From an uncultured Prevotellaceae bacterium (GTDB lineage: Bacteria > Bacteroidota > Bacteroidia > Bacteroidales > Bacteroidaceae), in the NCBI GenBank assembly GCA_902762325.1, contig CACWNV010000010.1, positions 41,439-105,438 on the forward strand: a DNA stretch of 64,000 nt, given 5' to 3'. A program made the position numbers and the translations under genes. The notes below the pieces were generated by a model. That model searched no databases, was not told the origin of the DNA, and worked only from the letters and a program-made list of their open reading frames with translations. Positions within the stretch are counted from its first letter, which is position 1; each line of letters opens with the position of its first letter. Positions 53,122-62,311 of this stretch are shown piece after piece.

Positions 53122-54266
53122 TTTGCCTTCAGAAGGTTAATGGCAGGATTGGCATACATTGTGAGCATACGCTCGTACAGGAAGTCATCGTCTTTATTGT
53201 CAAGTTGAATCTTTGCCATCTGACCTGCGAGATATTGTTCGAAGCGCACCTTCTCCTCAACACCATAGCAATCAGAATGATCCGCCGTACCTTTCAGCAG
53301 ATCCATTGCGATATAGTTGTTCGGATACAAGCGGTAATTCTTGTGGATCTCATTGTCTATATGAGCTGCAACTTGGGCAAACAGCTCCGTTTTCGGCATA
53401 TCTGCAGGCAAATGTTTCAGATAATCGTCAATACAGGGGGCACAATGGTAATGGATACGTCCCTTATACCCCATGATGCCTGTCTGCATGCTGACCACAT
53501 CATCATTAGCACTCTTTTTCCATCCGCTCACATCTCGTTTTAGCTGAAACTCTTGCGCCTTCAGGAAATCACAAGGATCGAACTCGTATGAAATAGCCAA
53601 GGGAACAATATGCAACTGGCACAGACGGTCGATAATTGAGCCTTCGCCTCCCATCGCCATCATTTTAAGAATCGACTCTTGAGTGCGGTCATCACTGTCC
53701 TTTGCCCTACCTTCACGCTGAGCTATCCAGATGTTCTCATTCTTCTCCCGAATGGCAAAGTGCATATAATCACTGAGCCGCTTAGAGACAATGAGCATCT
53801 GACGCATCGAGACACTTCGCTCAACGATGAATGCTTTGTTAAGACGTGCCAAGTCCTTCACCCAGGGAAGGGAAAGGAGATTGTCACCGATGGCAATCTC
53901 ACAGGTTGTCATAAAGCCGTTATCAATCAGCAGCATGTCCAGGAAAGCCGAGTCGAGGACAATGTCACGATGATTGCTGACAAACGTATATCTGCGTGTA
54001 TTGTCTATTGCTGAAGAATCCATGTCACACCCGGTGCTCGCCTTTGCGAGCAGTTGTTTGAGGAAAGTGTAGCAAAAGGCTTTCTGGAAATCCAGATTGG
54101 TCTCACACTGCCGCATCTTAGCAGCAATCATCTCAAACGGCACCTGCGGATATAAGTATGACAGTACTGTCTGAAACTGCTGGTCGGCCAAAAGCCTGTC
54201 GTACACTTCGGGCAGCTCTTCCGGCTCGAAGGGACGAATTGTGTCAAACTCCTTTGGTATGATCAT
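53118..54266 (-). CDS. 1-acylglycerol-3-phosphate acyltransferase-like protein
   Basis: 382 residues. The PlsC-type motif FVSNHRDIVLDSAFLD is at about 94-109, with IERSVSM-like and AQREGRAKDSDDRT (about 183-196) as the second and third acyltransferase blocks. The long C-terminal part (about 250-382) is characteristic of a Bacteroidota form. It should acylate lysophosphatidate or a related lipid at the inner membrane. Member of the PASTA-rluD-ddl operon, 12 bases after ddl. Confidence 0.82.
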   Translation of the reverse strand: MIIPKEFDTIRPFEPEELPEVYDRLLADQQFQTVLSYLYPQVPFEMIAAKMRQCETNLDFQKAFCYTFLKQLLAKASTGCDMDSSAIDNTRRYTFVSNHRDIVLDSAFLDMLLIDNGFMTTCEIAIGDNLLSLPWVKDLARLNKAFIVERSVSMRQMLIVSKRLSDYMHFAIREKNENIWIAQREGRAKDSDDRTQESILKMMAMGGEGSIIDRLCQLHIVPLAISYEFDPCDFLKAQEFQLKRDVSGWKKSANDDVVSMQTGIMGYKGRIHYHCAPCIDDYLKHLPADMPKTELFAQVAAHIDNEIHKNYRLYPNNYIAMDLLKGTADHSDCYGVEEKVRFEQYLAGQMAKIQLDNKDDDFLYERMLTMYANPAINLLKAK

Positions 54267-54278
54267 GGTTGTATATAA

Positions 54279-55280
54279 TTAGAATTGATTCTCTACAATT
54301 TCCGACAGGACATCCTTAATGTCAAGGCCGGCAGCCCTCACCTGCTGAGGAATGAAACTTGTTGCTGTCATTCCAGGAGTGGTATTAATCTCCAGCATGT
54401 TGATTTTGTCGGAACCATCGGCATTCTTTGTGATGATATAGTCGACACGGATAATACCATTGCAATGGAGTATGTCATAGATACGACTGGTCTCAGCCCG
54501 TAAGGCATCAGACAGTTCCTGAGGAATGCGGGCAGGAGTAATCTCCTGAACCTGACCATTGTACTTGGCATCATAGTCAAAGAACTCATTGCTCGTCACC
54601 ACTTCTGTAACAGGGAACACCACCGACTTCTCCTTTGTCTTATAGCAACCCACTGTCACTTCAGTTCCATCGAGATACGACTCTATCATTACCTCTTCAC
54701 ATTCCATAAATGCATTGCGCAAGGCGGGAGCAATCTGGTCGGCATTCTTCACTTTGGAAACCCCAAAGCTGGATCCGTCTGCTGCCGGTTTCACGAAGCA
54801 AGGCATGCCAATTCGTTTTTCGATTTCCTCTTCCGTGTATTTGTTCTCTTCCCCGCGACGCAGCAGCAGACTGTCTGCCACATTGATTCCGTAACCGCGC
54901 AGGTAGTTATTCAGGGCGAATTTGTCAAACGTCAAAGCCTCAACAAGCACACTACTTGTGGAATAAGGCAGACGGAGCAGTTCAAAATAGCCCTGCATGA
55001 AGCCATTCTCACCTGGCGTCCCATGAATGGTGATATATGCATAGTCAAACCAGACGGTCTTTCCGTCAAGCTTGAATGAAAAATCATTTTTATCGATTTT
55101 GACTGCACTTCCGTCACTTAAATTGACACTCCAGTCTAATCCTTTTACATCGACAATGTATACATTATAACGCTCTTTGTCAAAAAAGGAATAAAGTCCT
55201 TGCGCTGAGCGCATGGAAACATCGTGTTCTGATGAATCACCACCACAGACGATGGCAATATTTCTCTTACTAATTTTCAT
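54279..55280 (-). CDS. ddl: D-alanine--D-alanine ligase
   Basis: 333 residues of the ATP-grasp fold. IAVVCGGDSSEHDVSMRSAQG at the start (written IAIVCGGDSSEHDVS here), THGTPGENGFMQGYFELL, KPAADGSSFGVSKV, and MLEINTTPGMTATSFIPQQ at the end. It makes the D-Ala-D-Ala dipeptide for peptidoglycan. It lies 4 bases after rluD and 12 before the acyltransferase. Confidence 0.95.
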   Translation of the reverse strand: MKISKRNIAIVCGGDSSEHDVSMRSAQGLYSFFDKERYNVYIVDVKGLDWSVNLSDGSAVKIDKNDFSFKLDGKTVWFDYAYITIHGTPGENGFMQGYFELLRLPYSTSSVLVEALTFDKFALNNYLRGYGINVADSLLLRRGEENKYTEEEIEKRIGMPCFVKPAADGSSFGVSKVKNADQIAPALRNAFMECEEVMIESYLDGTEVTVGCYKTKEKSVVFPVTEVVTSNEFFDYDAKYNGQVQEITPARIPQELSDALRAETSRIYDILHCNGIIRVDYIITKNADGSDKINMLEINTTPGMTATSFIPQQVRAAGLDIKDVLSEIVENQF

Positions 55281-55284
55281 TTAT

Positions 55285-56352
55285 TTATTCTTCGATTGTA
55301 ATATTTGTTGTCCCGTGAATATATCCACGCCATTTCTCGATGACAGCCTGCATATCTGCCGGCAGTGGCGACGTGAAGTCCATCTGCTTTCCTGTCTTCG
55401 GATGCACGAATCCTAAGGTTTGTGCATGCAGAACCTGACGTGGACACAATTTGAAACAGTTCTGTATAAATGCCTTATATGTTGAACTACGCTGTCCGCG
55501 AAGTATCTCCGTTCCACCATATCGTTCATCACAGAACAACGGATGTCCGATATGCTTCATGTGGGCACGAATCTGGTGGGTACGACCCGTTTCCAGTATA
55601 CATTCTATTAACGTGGTGTAGCCAAAGCGCTCTAACACCTTATAATGAGTGACTGCCGGCTTGCCTATCTCTGAATCAGGACTGAAGACCATCATCCGAA
55701 GACGGTCTTTCGGGTCACGTCCGATATTCCCTTCTATGCGTCCTTCATCCTCGGTGAAGTTACACCACACCAACGCTTGATAAGAACGACGGGATGTCTT
55801 GTTGAAAAACTGAAGACCAAGATTTGACTTTGCCTCGGGCGTCTTTGCTATCACCAGCAACCCGCTTGTATCCTTATCTATGCGATGAACCAGTCCGACT
55901 TCCGGATCGTTGGGATCAAACCGGGGGTTATCTCTCAGATACCAGGCGATGGCGTTTATCAGCGTTCCATGAAAATTGCCGGCTCCCGGATGCACCACCA
56001 TCCCTGCCGGTTTGTTAATCACCATCAGTTCATCGTCTTCATAGACGACATCAAGAGGGATGTCCTCGGGTGTGATACTATTGTCATGGCGGGGGCGGTC
56101 GAGCATCAAGGTGACGACATCACCTGAACGCACCTTATAATTACTCTTGACAGGACGGTCATTCACATGTACGAACCCGGCATCAGCAGCTTTCTGGATA
56201 CGACTCCTACTGGAATGCTGCATTTTCTCCTGCATGTATTTGTCGATACGTACAGGAGCCTGACCTGCATCCACCACAAAACGGAAATGTTCAAACAGCG
56301 GTTGTGATCCGTCTTCTTCTAAGTCATCTATCGTTTCGATATACTCTTCCAT
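55285..56352 (-). CDS. rluD: RluA-family pseudouridine synthase, RluD-like
   Basis: 355 residues. An S4 RNA-binding domain at about 33-90 (VRIDKYMQEKMQHSSRSRIQ) and the catalytic domain with the GLVHRIDKDTSGLLVIAKT signature (Asp in RIDKDTSG). It modifies 23S rRNA uridines, most likely in helix 69. Second gene of the PASTA operon. Confidence 0.92.
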   Translation of the reverse strand: MEEYIETIDDLEEDGSQPLFEHFRFVVDAGQAPVRIDKYMQEKMQHSSRSRIQKAADAGFVHVNDRPVKSNYKVRSGDVVTLMLDRPRHDNSITPEDIPLDVVYEDDELMVINKPAGMVVHPGAGNFHGTLINAIAWYLRDNPRFDPNDPEVGLVHRIDKDTSGLLVIAKTPEAKSNLGLQFFNKTSRRSYQALVWCNFTEDEGRIEGNIGRDPKDRLRMMVFSPDSEIGKPAVTHYKVLERFGYTTLIECILETGRTHQIRAHMKHIGHPLFCDERYGGTEILRGQRSSTYKAFIQNCFKLCPRQVLHAQTLGFVHPKTGKQMDFTSPLPADMQAVIEKWRGYIHGTTNITIEE

Positions 56353-56391
56353 TCACAATAGTCTGATACTTATATGAACCCGCCACAGCAG

Positions 56392-57144
56392 TTATTGTTT
56401 CTTCTCTGAAGGTTTGCTTTCAGATGAGCTCTTCTCTGTGCTCTTATTCTCCGTAGTCTGTTTCTTCTCTGGCTCAGTATTATTTTTCTCTGGAGCTGGA
56501 GTACGAACCTCTTCAAAGTCATCGAATTCATCCATCTCATCCTCTTCAGGATAGACCGGGTCGATATAGTTGACGGAATCAGAAGCGTCACGCATACCAT
56601 TACCGACCTGAATCACAACAGAGTCTTCAACAGATATCTTGTCTCCCGAGTTGACATTCTTGCCACGCACCAATACACCGTAAACCCAGTCTTTTTCTCC
56701 TGGAACAAATTGAGGCATTGCCACCTTGAAGCCCAGCGCCGTCAGTTTTGCCATTGCCTCACGCAGCGAACTGTTATCCACGATATCAGGCAGTGTCAGT
56801 GTCGGAGTGGTCAAGGCATTAAGAGTCAGATAAATGACATGTCCGGACTTCACCATCTCCCCTGCATCCGGATTCTGCTCCAGCACGCAATCGGGCGGAA
56901 GAGTCTTCACATAACCAGTATCGCTGACATGCACCACCAGTCCAAGACCCTCAAGAATACGCTCTGCATCCTTAAAGCCTTTATACTTTACATTGGGTAC
57001 TTGAATGGCTTCCCCATGATGGGTGTATACATCAAGACCATATTTCACACCAAGACTGATAAGTACCACTAATACAGCCATGGCAAAAAGATTACCCCAT
57101 AAATAGCCGCTGGTGATTTTTTTAAAGAATTCTGATGCTTTCAT
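56392..57144 (-). CDS. PASTA-domain membrane protein
   Basis: 250 residues. A single membrane helix (about 13-38) is followed by PASTA repeats (QVPNVKYKGFKDAERILEGLG, VLEQNPDAGEMVKSG, LPDIVDNSSLREAMAKLTALG) at about 45-190 and a low-complexity tail rich in Glu, Lys and Ser. PASTA domains bind peptidoglycan or related ligands. There is no kinase domain. First gene of the operon with rluD and ddl, so a cell-wall role is likely. Confidence 0.9.
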   Translation of the reverse strand: MKASEFFKKITSGYLWGNLFAMAVLVVLISLGVKYGLDVYTHHGEAIQVPNVKYKGFKDAERILEGLGLVVHVSDTGYVKTLPPDCVLEQNPDAGEMVKSGHVIYLTLNALTTPTLTLPDIVDNSSLREAMAKLTALGFKVAMPQFVPGEKDWVYGVLVRGKNVNSGDKISVEDSVVIQVGNGMRDASDSVNYIDPVYPEEDEMDEFDDFEEVRTPAPEKNNTEPEKKQTTENKSTEKSSSESKPSEKKQ

Positions 57145-57165
57145 TGATTCACTTTAACTTTGCTG

Positions 57166-57173
57166 CAAAAGTA
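57166..57173 (-). promoter_or_regulatory. Promoter -7 element for the PASTA-rluD-ddl operon
   Basis: TACTTTTG on the minus strand, 22 bases before the start codon; the nearest TTTG (57196-57199) is 22 bases upstream. Confidence 0.55.
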
Positions 57174-57272
57174 CGTAAAAAAATCGAAGTATAAACAAAA
57201 AGCAGCAAAGAAATATAGATTCCTTGCTGCTTTTTGTCGTCGTTACAAATATTACTGACACATTTAAATCAT

Positions 57273-57428
57273 TTATTTACCATGATTTTCGTCAGATACT
57301 GTCAACTTCTTGCGACCCTTGGCACGACGAGAAGCTAATACACGACGGCCATTCTTTGTTGCCATACGCTCACGGAAGCCGTGCTTGTTCACTCTTCTTC
57401 TGTTGTGAGGCTGAAATGTTCTTTTCAT
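57273..57428 (-). CDS. rpmH: 50S ribosomal protein L34
   Basis: 51 residues translated by hand: [20 protein letters not shown], then [20 protein letters not shown], then [11 protein letters not shown]. The TFQPxxRRRxxxHGFRxRM core is unmistakable L34. Single-gene unit with a perfect promoter, divergent from efp. Confidence 0.97.
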   Translation of the reverse strand: MKRTFQPHNRRRVNKHGFRERMATKNGRRVLASRRAKGRKKLTVSDENHGK

Positions 57429-57491
57429 TGTCTTATATTATTTATGTTATTATTTTTCCATCAAAAAGGCGATATTGCACAATTCGGGATG

Positions 57492-57522
57492 CAAAAGTAC
57501 GGATAATTTTCGAAATAACAAA
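57492..57522 (-). promoter_or_regulatory. Promoter of rpmH
   Basis: On the minus strand, TTTG (57519-57522), exactly 19 bases, then TACTTTTG (57492-57499), about 64 bases before the rpmH start. Confidence 0.75.
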
Positions 57523-57573
57523 GAATTATGTGATTTTTAAGTTCAAAACAAGCGTTTTTTTATAATTTATTTG

Positions 57574-57581
57574 TAACTTTG
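57574..57581 (+). promoter_or_regulatory. Promoter -7 element for efp
   Basis: TAACTTTG, 56 bases before the efp ATG; no clear -33 TTTG at the right distance. Confidence 0.55.
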
Positions 57582-57637
57582 CACCGCTTTCCAACGCTCA
57601 AGTCAACAATAAACACATATTCTAAGATAAAAAGACA

Positions 57638-58204
57638 ATGATTAAATCACAAGACATTAAAAAAGGTACATGCATCCGCATGGATGGTAAGTTGTACTTC
57701 TGCATCGACTTCCTGCACGTAAAACCAGGAAAAGGAAACACCATCATGCGTACTACCCTTAAGGACGTAGTAAATGGTCGTGTACTTGAAAAGCGTTTCA
57801 ACATTGGTGAAGCACTTGAGGATGTGCGTGTTGAGCGCCGTGCCTATCAGTATCTCTATCTTGAAGGACAAGACTACATCTTCATGAATCAGGAGACATA
57901 CGACCAGATTCCCATCAACAAAGAGCTTATCACTGGTGTCAACTACATGAAGGAAAATGATGTCGTAGAGGTTGTCAGCGATGCTGATACAAACACCATT
58001 CTCTACGCTGAAATGCCAGTGAAGACCAATCTTCGCGTTACTCATAGCGAACCGGGTATTAAGGGCGATACCGCTACAAATGCCACAAAGCCTGCAACAC
58101 TGGAGACTGGTGTGGAAATCCGCGTTCCTTTGTTCATCAATGAGGGCGACCTTGTACAGGTTGACACACGCGACGGTTCTTATCTGAACAGGGTAAAGGA
58201 ATAA
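57638..58204 (+). CDS. efp: Elongation factor P
   Basis: 188 residues with the three EF-P beta-barrel domains: KKGTCIRMDGKLYFCIDFLHVKPGKGNTIMRTTLKD (residues about 8-43), the YQYLYLEGQDYIFMNQETYDQI middle, and the C-terminal RVPLFINEGDLVQVDTRDGSY signature. The tip residue in HVKPGKGNT is Lys (about 31). It relieves ribosomes stalled at polyproline. Confidence 0.96.
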   Translation: MIKSQDIKKGTCIRMDGKLYFCIDFLHVKPGKGNTIMRTTLKDVVNGRVLEKRFNIGEALEDVRVERRAYQYLYLEGQDYIFMNQETYDQIPINKELITGVNYMKENDVVEVVSDADTNTILYAEMPVKTNLRVTHSEPGIKGDTATNATKPATLETGVEIRVPLFINEGDLVQVDTRDGSYLNRVKE

Positions 58205-58220
58205 GCCCTGCTAACCGATT

Positions 58221-58275
58221 ATCAGGAATGAGAAGCTGGAGTAACATCAGTTTCTTATTCCTGATTCTTTCTTTA
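58221..58275 (+). terminator. Terminator of efp
   Basis: ATCAGGAATGAGAA (58221-58234) pairs with TTCTTATTCCTGAT (58252-58265) through 14 bp including one G-U, followed by TCTTTCTTTAT. Confidence 0.7.
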
Positions 58276-58316
58276 TATACACAAGTAGGCCATCATCTTT
58301 TATTAATCCTTCGACT

Positions 58317-59399
58317 ATGAAATACTCCATTATCGTACCCGTGTTCAACCGTCCCGACGAAGTGAGGGAACTGCTGCAAAGTCTCACGCTACAGACATTC
58401 ACCGACTTTGAGGTCATCATCGTGGAAGACGGTTCGCAGAAACCTTGCCAGGAGGTTTGCAACTCATTCGCACAATCGCTCCGATTGAAGTATTTCATGA
58501 AGCCCAACAGCGGACCCGGACAAAGCCGCAACTATGGGGCAGAAAGAGCCGACGGCGATTTTCTCATCGTTCTCGACAGTGATGTCGTACTGCCCGAAGG
58601 GTATCTCCAGGCTGTTGACGACGAACTGAAAACCAATCCTTGCGAGGCTTTTGGCGGTCCTGATGCCTCCCACCCTTCATTCACACCTGTCCAGAAAGCC
58701 ATCTCCTACTCCATGACTTCTTTTTTCACGACGGGCGGCATACGTGGAGGTAAGGCTAAGCTCGATAAGTTCTACCCACGCTCGTTCAACATGGGAATCC
58801 GTCGTGATGTCTACAGACAGCTGGATGGGTTCTCGAAGATGCGCTTTGGAGAGGACATCGATTTCTCATACAGAATCGTGGAAGCAGGATACCGTCCGCG
58901 TCTCTTCCCTTCAGCATGGGTATGGCACAAACGGCGCACTGACTTTCGTAAGTTCTTCCGGCAGGTCTATAACAGTGGAATTGCGCGTATTAATCTCGAA
59001 AAGCGTCATCCAGGCACCATGAAACTCGTTCACATGCTCCCGATGGTGTTCACCGTGGGGGTGATTCTGCTGTCGGTCGTGGCGCTCGCTGGCATCATCT
59101 TCGCCATAATAGGACTTCTTTCGGCCTTCAATGGCAGCGGTTGCAACATGGGACTCCTGGCTACGTATGCCGGCGGTTTTATTACGCTGGCAGCCCTTTC
59201 ACCGCTGTTGCTCTACTCGATTCTCATCTGCTGCGACTCTACAATGCGCAACCATAGCCTTAAAGTGGGACTGCTCTCCGTGCCGGCAGCATTCGTCCAG
59301 CTCATGGGCTACGGACTCGGCTTCATCTATGCATGGTACAAGCGCATCTTACTAAAGCAGGATGAGTTTACAGCCTTCGAAAAGAACTTTTACAAATAA
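58317..59399 (+). CDS. Family 2 glycosyltransferase with C-terminal membrane helices
   Basis: 360 residues. GT-A start YSIIVPVFNRPDEVRELLQSL, EDGSQ, and the metal-binding FLIVLDSDVVLP (about 82-93, D-x-D), then GEDIDFSYRI for the acceptor region. Two or three hydrophobic helices (about 245-345) hold it in the inner membrane. Sugar and acceptor are unknown; a wall, capsule or lipid role is likely. It lies 39 bases ahead of radC. Confidence 0.88.
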   Translation: MKYSIIVPVFNRPDEVRELLQSLTLQTFTDFEVIIVEDGSQKPCQEVCNSFAQSLRLKYFMKPNSGPGQSRNYGAERADGDFLIVLDSDVVLPEGYLQAVDDELKTNPCEAFGGPDASHPSFTPVQKAISYSMTSFFTTGGIRGGKAKLDKFYPRSFNMGIRRDVYRQLDGFSKMRFGEDIDFSYRIVEAGYRPRLFPSAWVWHKRRTDFRKFFRQVYNSGIARINLEKRHPGTMKLVHMLPMVFTVGVILLSVVALAGIIFAIIGLLSAFNGSGCNMGLLATYAGGFITLAALSPLLLYSILICCDSTMRNHSLKVGLLSVPAAFVQLMGYGLGFIYAWYKRILLKQDEFTAFEKNFYK

Positions 59400-59438
59400 C
59401 AGCAGGACAACTGCGACATTGACCTTTTACTATAGACT

Positions 59439-60128
59439 ATGAATGACAAACTGACCATCAGCCAATGGGCTGAGGAAGACCGGCCACGTGAGAAGCTGCG
59501 CGACCTCGGCACACAGGCATTGAGCAATGCCGAACTGTTGGCGATACTGATAGGCTCGGGCAGTGCAAAGGAGAGCGCCGTCAGTCTTATGCAACGCATC
59601 CTGAATGACTGTAACAACAATCTGAACACACTGGGGAAACGAAGCATACGTGAACTTTGTGAATACAACGGCATCGGAGAGGCAAAGGCCATCACATTGC
59701 TGGCGGCATGCGAGCTGGGGAAACGAAGACAAAGGGAAAAGCCAGAGGAAAGACCCGATTTGGGATCTCCCACTGCCATCTACAACTATATACATCCTTT
59801 CATGCAGGATCTTGATGTAGAAGAGGCATGGATTGTTCTGATGAACCAGAATTACAAACTCATTCGGGCACAGCGCATCAGTCATGGAGGCATCACCGAG
59901 ACAGCCGTCGACGTACGCATCATCATCAAAGAGGCTCTGCTCTCTAATGCTACCGTCCTCGCATTGTGCCACAACCACCCCAGCAACAACCCGACACCCA
60001 GCTCTGATGACGACCGGTTGACAACACGTGTAAAGAAAGCCTGTGAAATCATGCGCATCTACTTTCTTGACCATCTTGTCATTACTGACGGTCGCTACTA
60101 CTCTTATCAGGAACACGGAAAGATCTGA
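59439..60128 (+). CDS. radC: RadC-like JAB/MPN domain protein
   Basis: 229 residues. N-terminal UPF0758/HhH part (PREKLRDLGTQALSNAELLAI, CEYNGIGEAKAITLLAACELG) and the JAMM metal motif HNHPSNNPTPSSDD (about 182-195). The name refers to DNA repair, but the role of the family is uncertain. It is followed 17 bases later by the serpin gene. Confidence 0.93.
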   Translation: MNDKLTISQWAEEDRPREKLRDLGTQALSNAELLAILIGSGSAKESAVSLMQRILNDCNNNLNTLGKRSIRELCEYNGIGEAKAITLLAACELGKRRQREKPEERPDLGSPTAIYNYIHPFMQDLDVEEAWIVLMNQNYKLIRAQRISHGGITETAVDVRIIIKEALLSNATVLALCHNHPSNNPTPSSDDDRLTTRVKKACEIMRIYFLDHLVITDGRYYSYQEHGKI

Positions 60129-60145
60129 CCTAAACACCAAGAATA

Positions 60146-61357
60146 ATGAAAAAGAATTTGTTTTTAATACTTTGCTTCTTCATGATGAACTTGTCATCTG
60201 CCTTTGCACAGCAATATGGACGGGCAGACCGGTTTATTCTTTCTCCCGGGGAGCAAAGAGTTGTCTATGGTATCAACCAACTGTCTTTCTCTTTAATGAG
60301 AGAGATTCACAATAAATCGAATGTCATCATCTCACCTTTTAGCATCGCATGCCTGCTGAGCCTGACCAACGATGGTGCAAGCGGGGGTACACGCAAGGAA
60401 ATCAGCAGTAGGCTGGAAGCATCCCCGGAAGCTACAGACAGCTTCTATCAGCACGTCATCCCTCTCCTTTCAACATCCGATGATGAATACCAGTTCAAGA
60501 TAGCCAATGCGCTGTTTGTCAACAAACAGTTCAAGCTTAAGAAATCGTTCAGGAAAAGAACCAGCCAGCATTACTCAGCCTTTGTGCGTAGTCTCGACTT
60601 CTCACTGGCAGCAAGTGCAAGGGAAATAAATGAATGGTGTGCCCGTCAGACTGAAGGAATGATTCCGTCAATGATTGATGAGACTTCTACAGATGCCTTC
60701 ATGTATGCACTGAACGCCGTGTATTTTGAAAACAAATGGAGTGAGAAGTTCAGAAGGGAGAACACAGAGGAAGAAACCTTCACAAATGAAGACGGTAAGG
60801 AGAGCCTGCTGCCGATGATGCGCATGAGGAAGCTGCTCGACTATGCTGAGAACGAACAATGTCAGATGCTTCGACTCCATTATTCAGGAGGGACAGGCAG
60901 TACAATGTGCATCTTGCTCCCGAAAAAAGGACACACGACAACAGACATTCTACAGGAAATGAACAACGATACTTGGAGGAAACTCATGTCTTCTGTTGAG
61001 ACTTACCGTGTCAGTGTGAAGATGCCGCGCTTCGAGACGGAAAATGAGATTCCCCTGAACAATGTAATGAAGAAGCTTGGACTTACGTCTATGTTCGACC
61101 CTTATATGGCTAATTTCCGCAACATGGCCTCACTTCCGCTTTATGTTTCCATCATGAAGCAGAAAGCGAAGATTGAAGTGAACGAAGAAGGCACAAAGGC
61201 TGCCGCCATCACACAGGAGATTATTCGCGTCGGCTCAACAGGAATCGTCAGAGAATACAAGGAGCGCAACTTCCATGCCGACCATCCATTCATCTATATC
61301 ATCAGAGACAACTTCACCAATGCCATCCTCTTTATCGGCGAGTATCACGGGGCATAA
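60146..61357 (+). CDS. Secreted serpin
   Basis: 403 residues. Signal peptide with AFAQQ end (about 22). Serpin core: SNVIISPFSIACLLSLTNDGA, FMYALNAVYFENKWSEKF, and the hinge VNEEGTKAAAITQ (345-357) of the reactive loop. Counting from the hinge Gly349 as P15, P1 falls near Gly363 with Val362 and Ser364 beside it, which suggests an elastase-like target; the exact P1 may be off by one or two. The C-terminal HADHPFIYIIRDNFTNAILFIGEY seals the fold. It probably protects the cell against host or bacterial serine proteases. Confidence 0.92.
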   Translation: MKKNLFLILCFFMMNLSSAFAQQYGRADRFILSPGEQRVVYGINQLSFSLMREIHNKSNVIISPFSIACLLSLTNDGASGGTRKEISSRLEASPEATDSFYQHVIPLLSTSDDEYQFKIANALFVNKQFKLKKSFRKRTSQHYSAFVRSLDFSLAASAREINEWCARQTEGMIPSMIDETSTDAFMYALNAVYFENKWSEKFRRENTEEETFTNEDGKESLLPMMRMRKLLDYAENEQCQMLRLHYSGGTGSTMCILLPKKGHTTTDILQEMNNDTWRKLMSSVETYRVSVKMPRFETENEIPLNNVMKKLGLTSMFDPYMANFRNMASLPLYVSIMKQKAKIEVNEEGTKAAAITQEIIRVGSTGIVREYKERNFHADHPFIYIIRDNFTNAILFIGEYHGA

Positions 61358-61388
61358 AGTTCAAGTTTCGTATTTGCCCAGTTTCTGA

Positions 61389-62297
61389 CTACTCAACCAT
61401 CTCAGGTCCATTAGGAACATTTCTTTTCTTATTTCTCCATTCGAAACCATATCCTATTAACGCAAAAAAGATGATGGAGAAGAATAACACAAAGACAGGC
61501 CCCCATTCACTATGCGGGGTACCAATGATGATGTCACCCAATAATCCTATCATTGCTAGTAATAACAGACCTTGAAAAAAGCAAAGGATGGTACGCCATA
61601 GCGTGCCCCACCAGCCATAGCCGAATAGCTGGTGATAGGTAATAACATAGTAGATGGGTAACGGCAACAACCCCCAATAATTTCTGATGACAATAACAAA
61701 AACAGACAACAAGCACACCAGCGAACTCATAAACACCTGAACAAAGAATCCTTCGGGAAGTGTGTGCTGGCGGTGTTTTGGCGCATAACGAAAATAGAGC
61801 CAAGTGGGGAAAATGAGCATACTGCTTACCACCAGCATGCCCCATCCTGGATTAGATTCAGACCAATCTGATAATGCATCAATAACGGCAAAATCAACTC
61901 CTTTATCCATTGCCATATTATCAAAGGGCTTACCACAAAGATAATCAACTATCATTGCTCCGACAGCCACTATCAACAGCATCTTCACTGGAGGAAACGA
62001 CACCTGTCGTTTGCCGCTGATGTAGTCGCTGATGAGATAGCCAGGACGCAACAACAGTTGCAGCAGCGAATAGCTGAGCGAGCGCGAGTCCATGCCCCAG
62101 ATCATCATCAAGCCCTGCCTCACCGTCTGCCAGTTGACAGGACCCACGCCAGCTTTCTGCCCGCAACGAGGACAGAAATTGTCGCTGAACTCAGTACCGC
62201 AGTTCGCACACCGCACAAGGTGCTCACTGTGGTTTGTATAGTCAAACGGATTCTGCTGCCATGCCCTAAACCGCCGGTAAAGTTCTCTCAAATCCAT
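61389..62297 (-). CDS. DUF3667 zinc-ribbon membrane protein
   Basis: 302 residues. A zinc ribbon CANCGTEFSDNFCPRCGQKA at about 30-49 is followed by the DUF3667 block (TVRQGLMMIWGMDSRSLSYS, LLRPGYLISDYISGKRQVSF) and about five membrane helices. The family is common in Bacteroidota and of unknown function. It lies 14 bases after the frameshifted gene. Confidence 0.85.
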   Translation of the reverse strand: MDLRELYRRFRAWQQNPFDYTNHSEHLVRCANCGTEFSDNFCPRCGQKAGVGPVNWQTVRQGLMMIWGMDSRSLSYSLLQLLLRPGYLISDYISGKRQVSFPPVKMLLIVAVGAMIVDYLCGKPFDNMAMDKGVDFAVIDALSDWSESNPGWGMLVVSSMLIFPTWLYFRYAPKHRQHTLPEGFFVQVFMSSLVCLLSVFVIVIRNYWGLLPLPIYYVITYHQLFGYGWWGTLWRTILCFFQGLLLLAMIGLLGDIIIGTPHSEWGPVFVLFFSIIFFALIGYGFEWRNKKRNVPNGPEMVE

Positions 62298-62311
62298 AAC
62301 AATCAGTCTTC

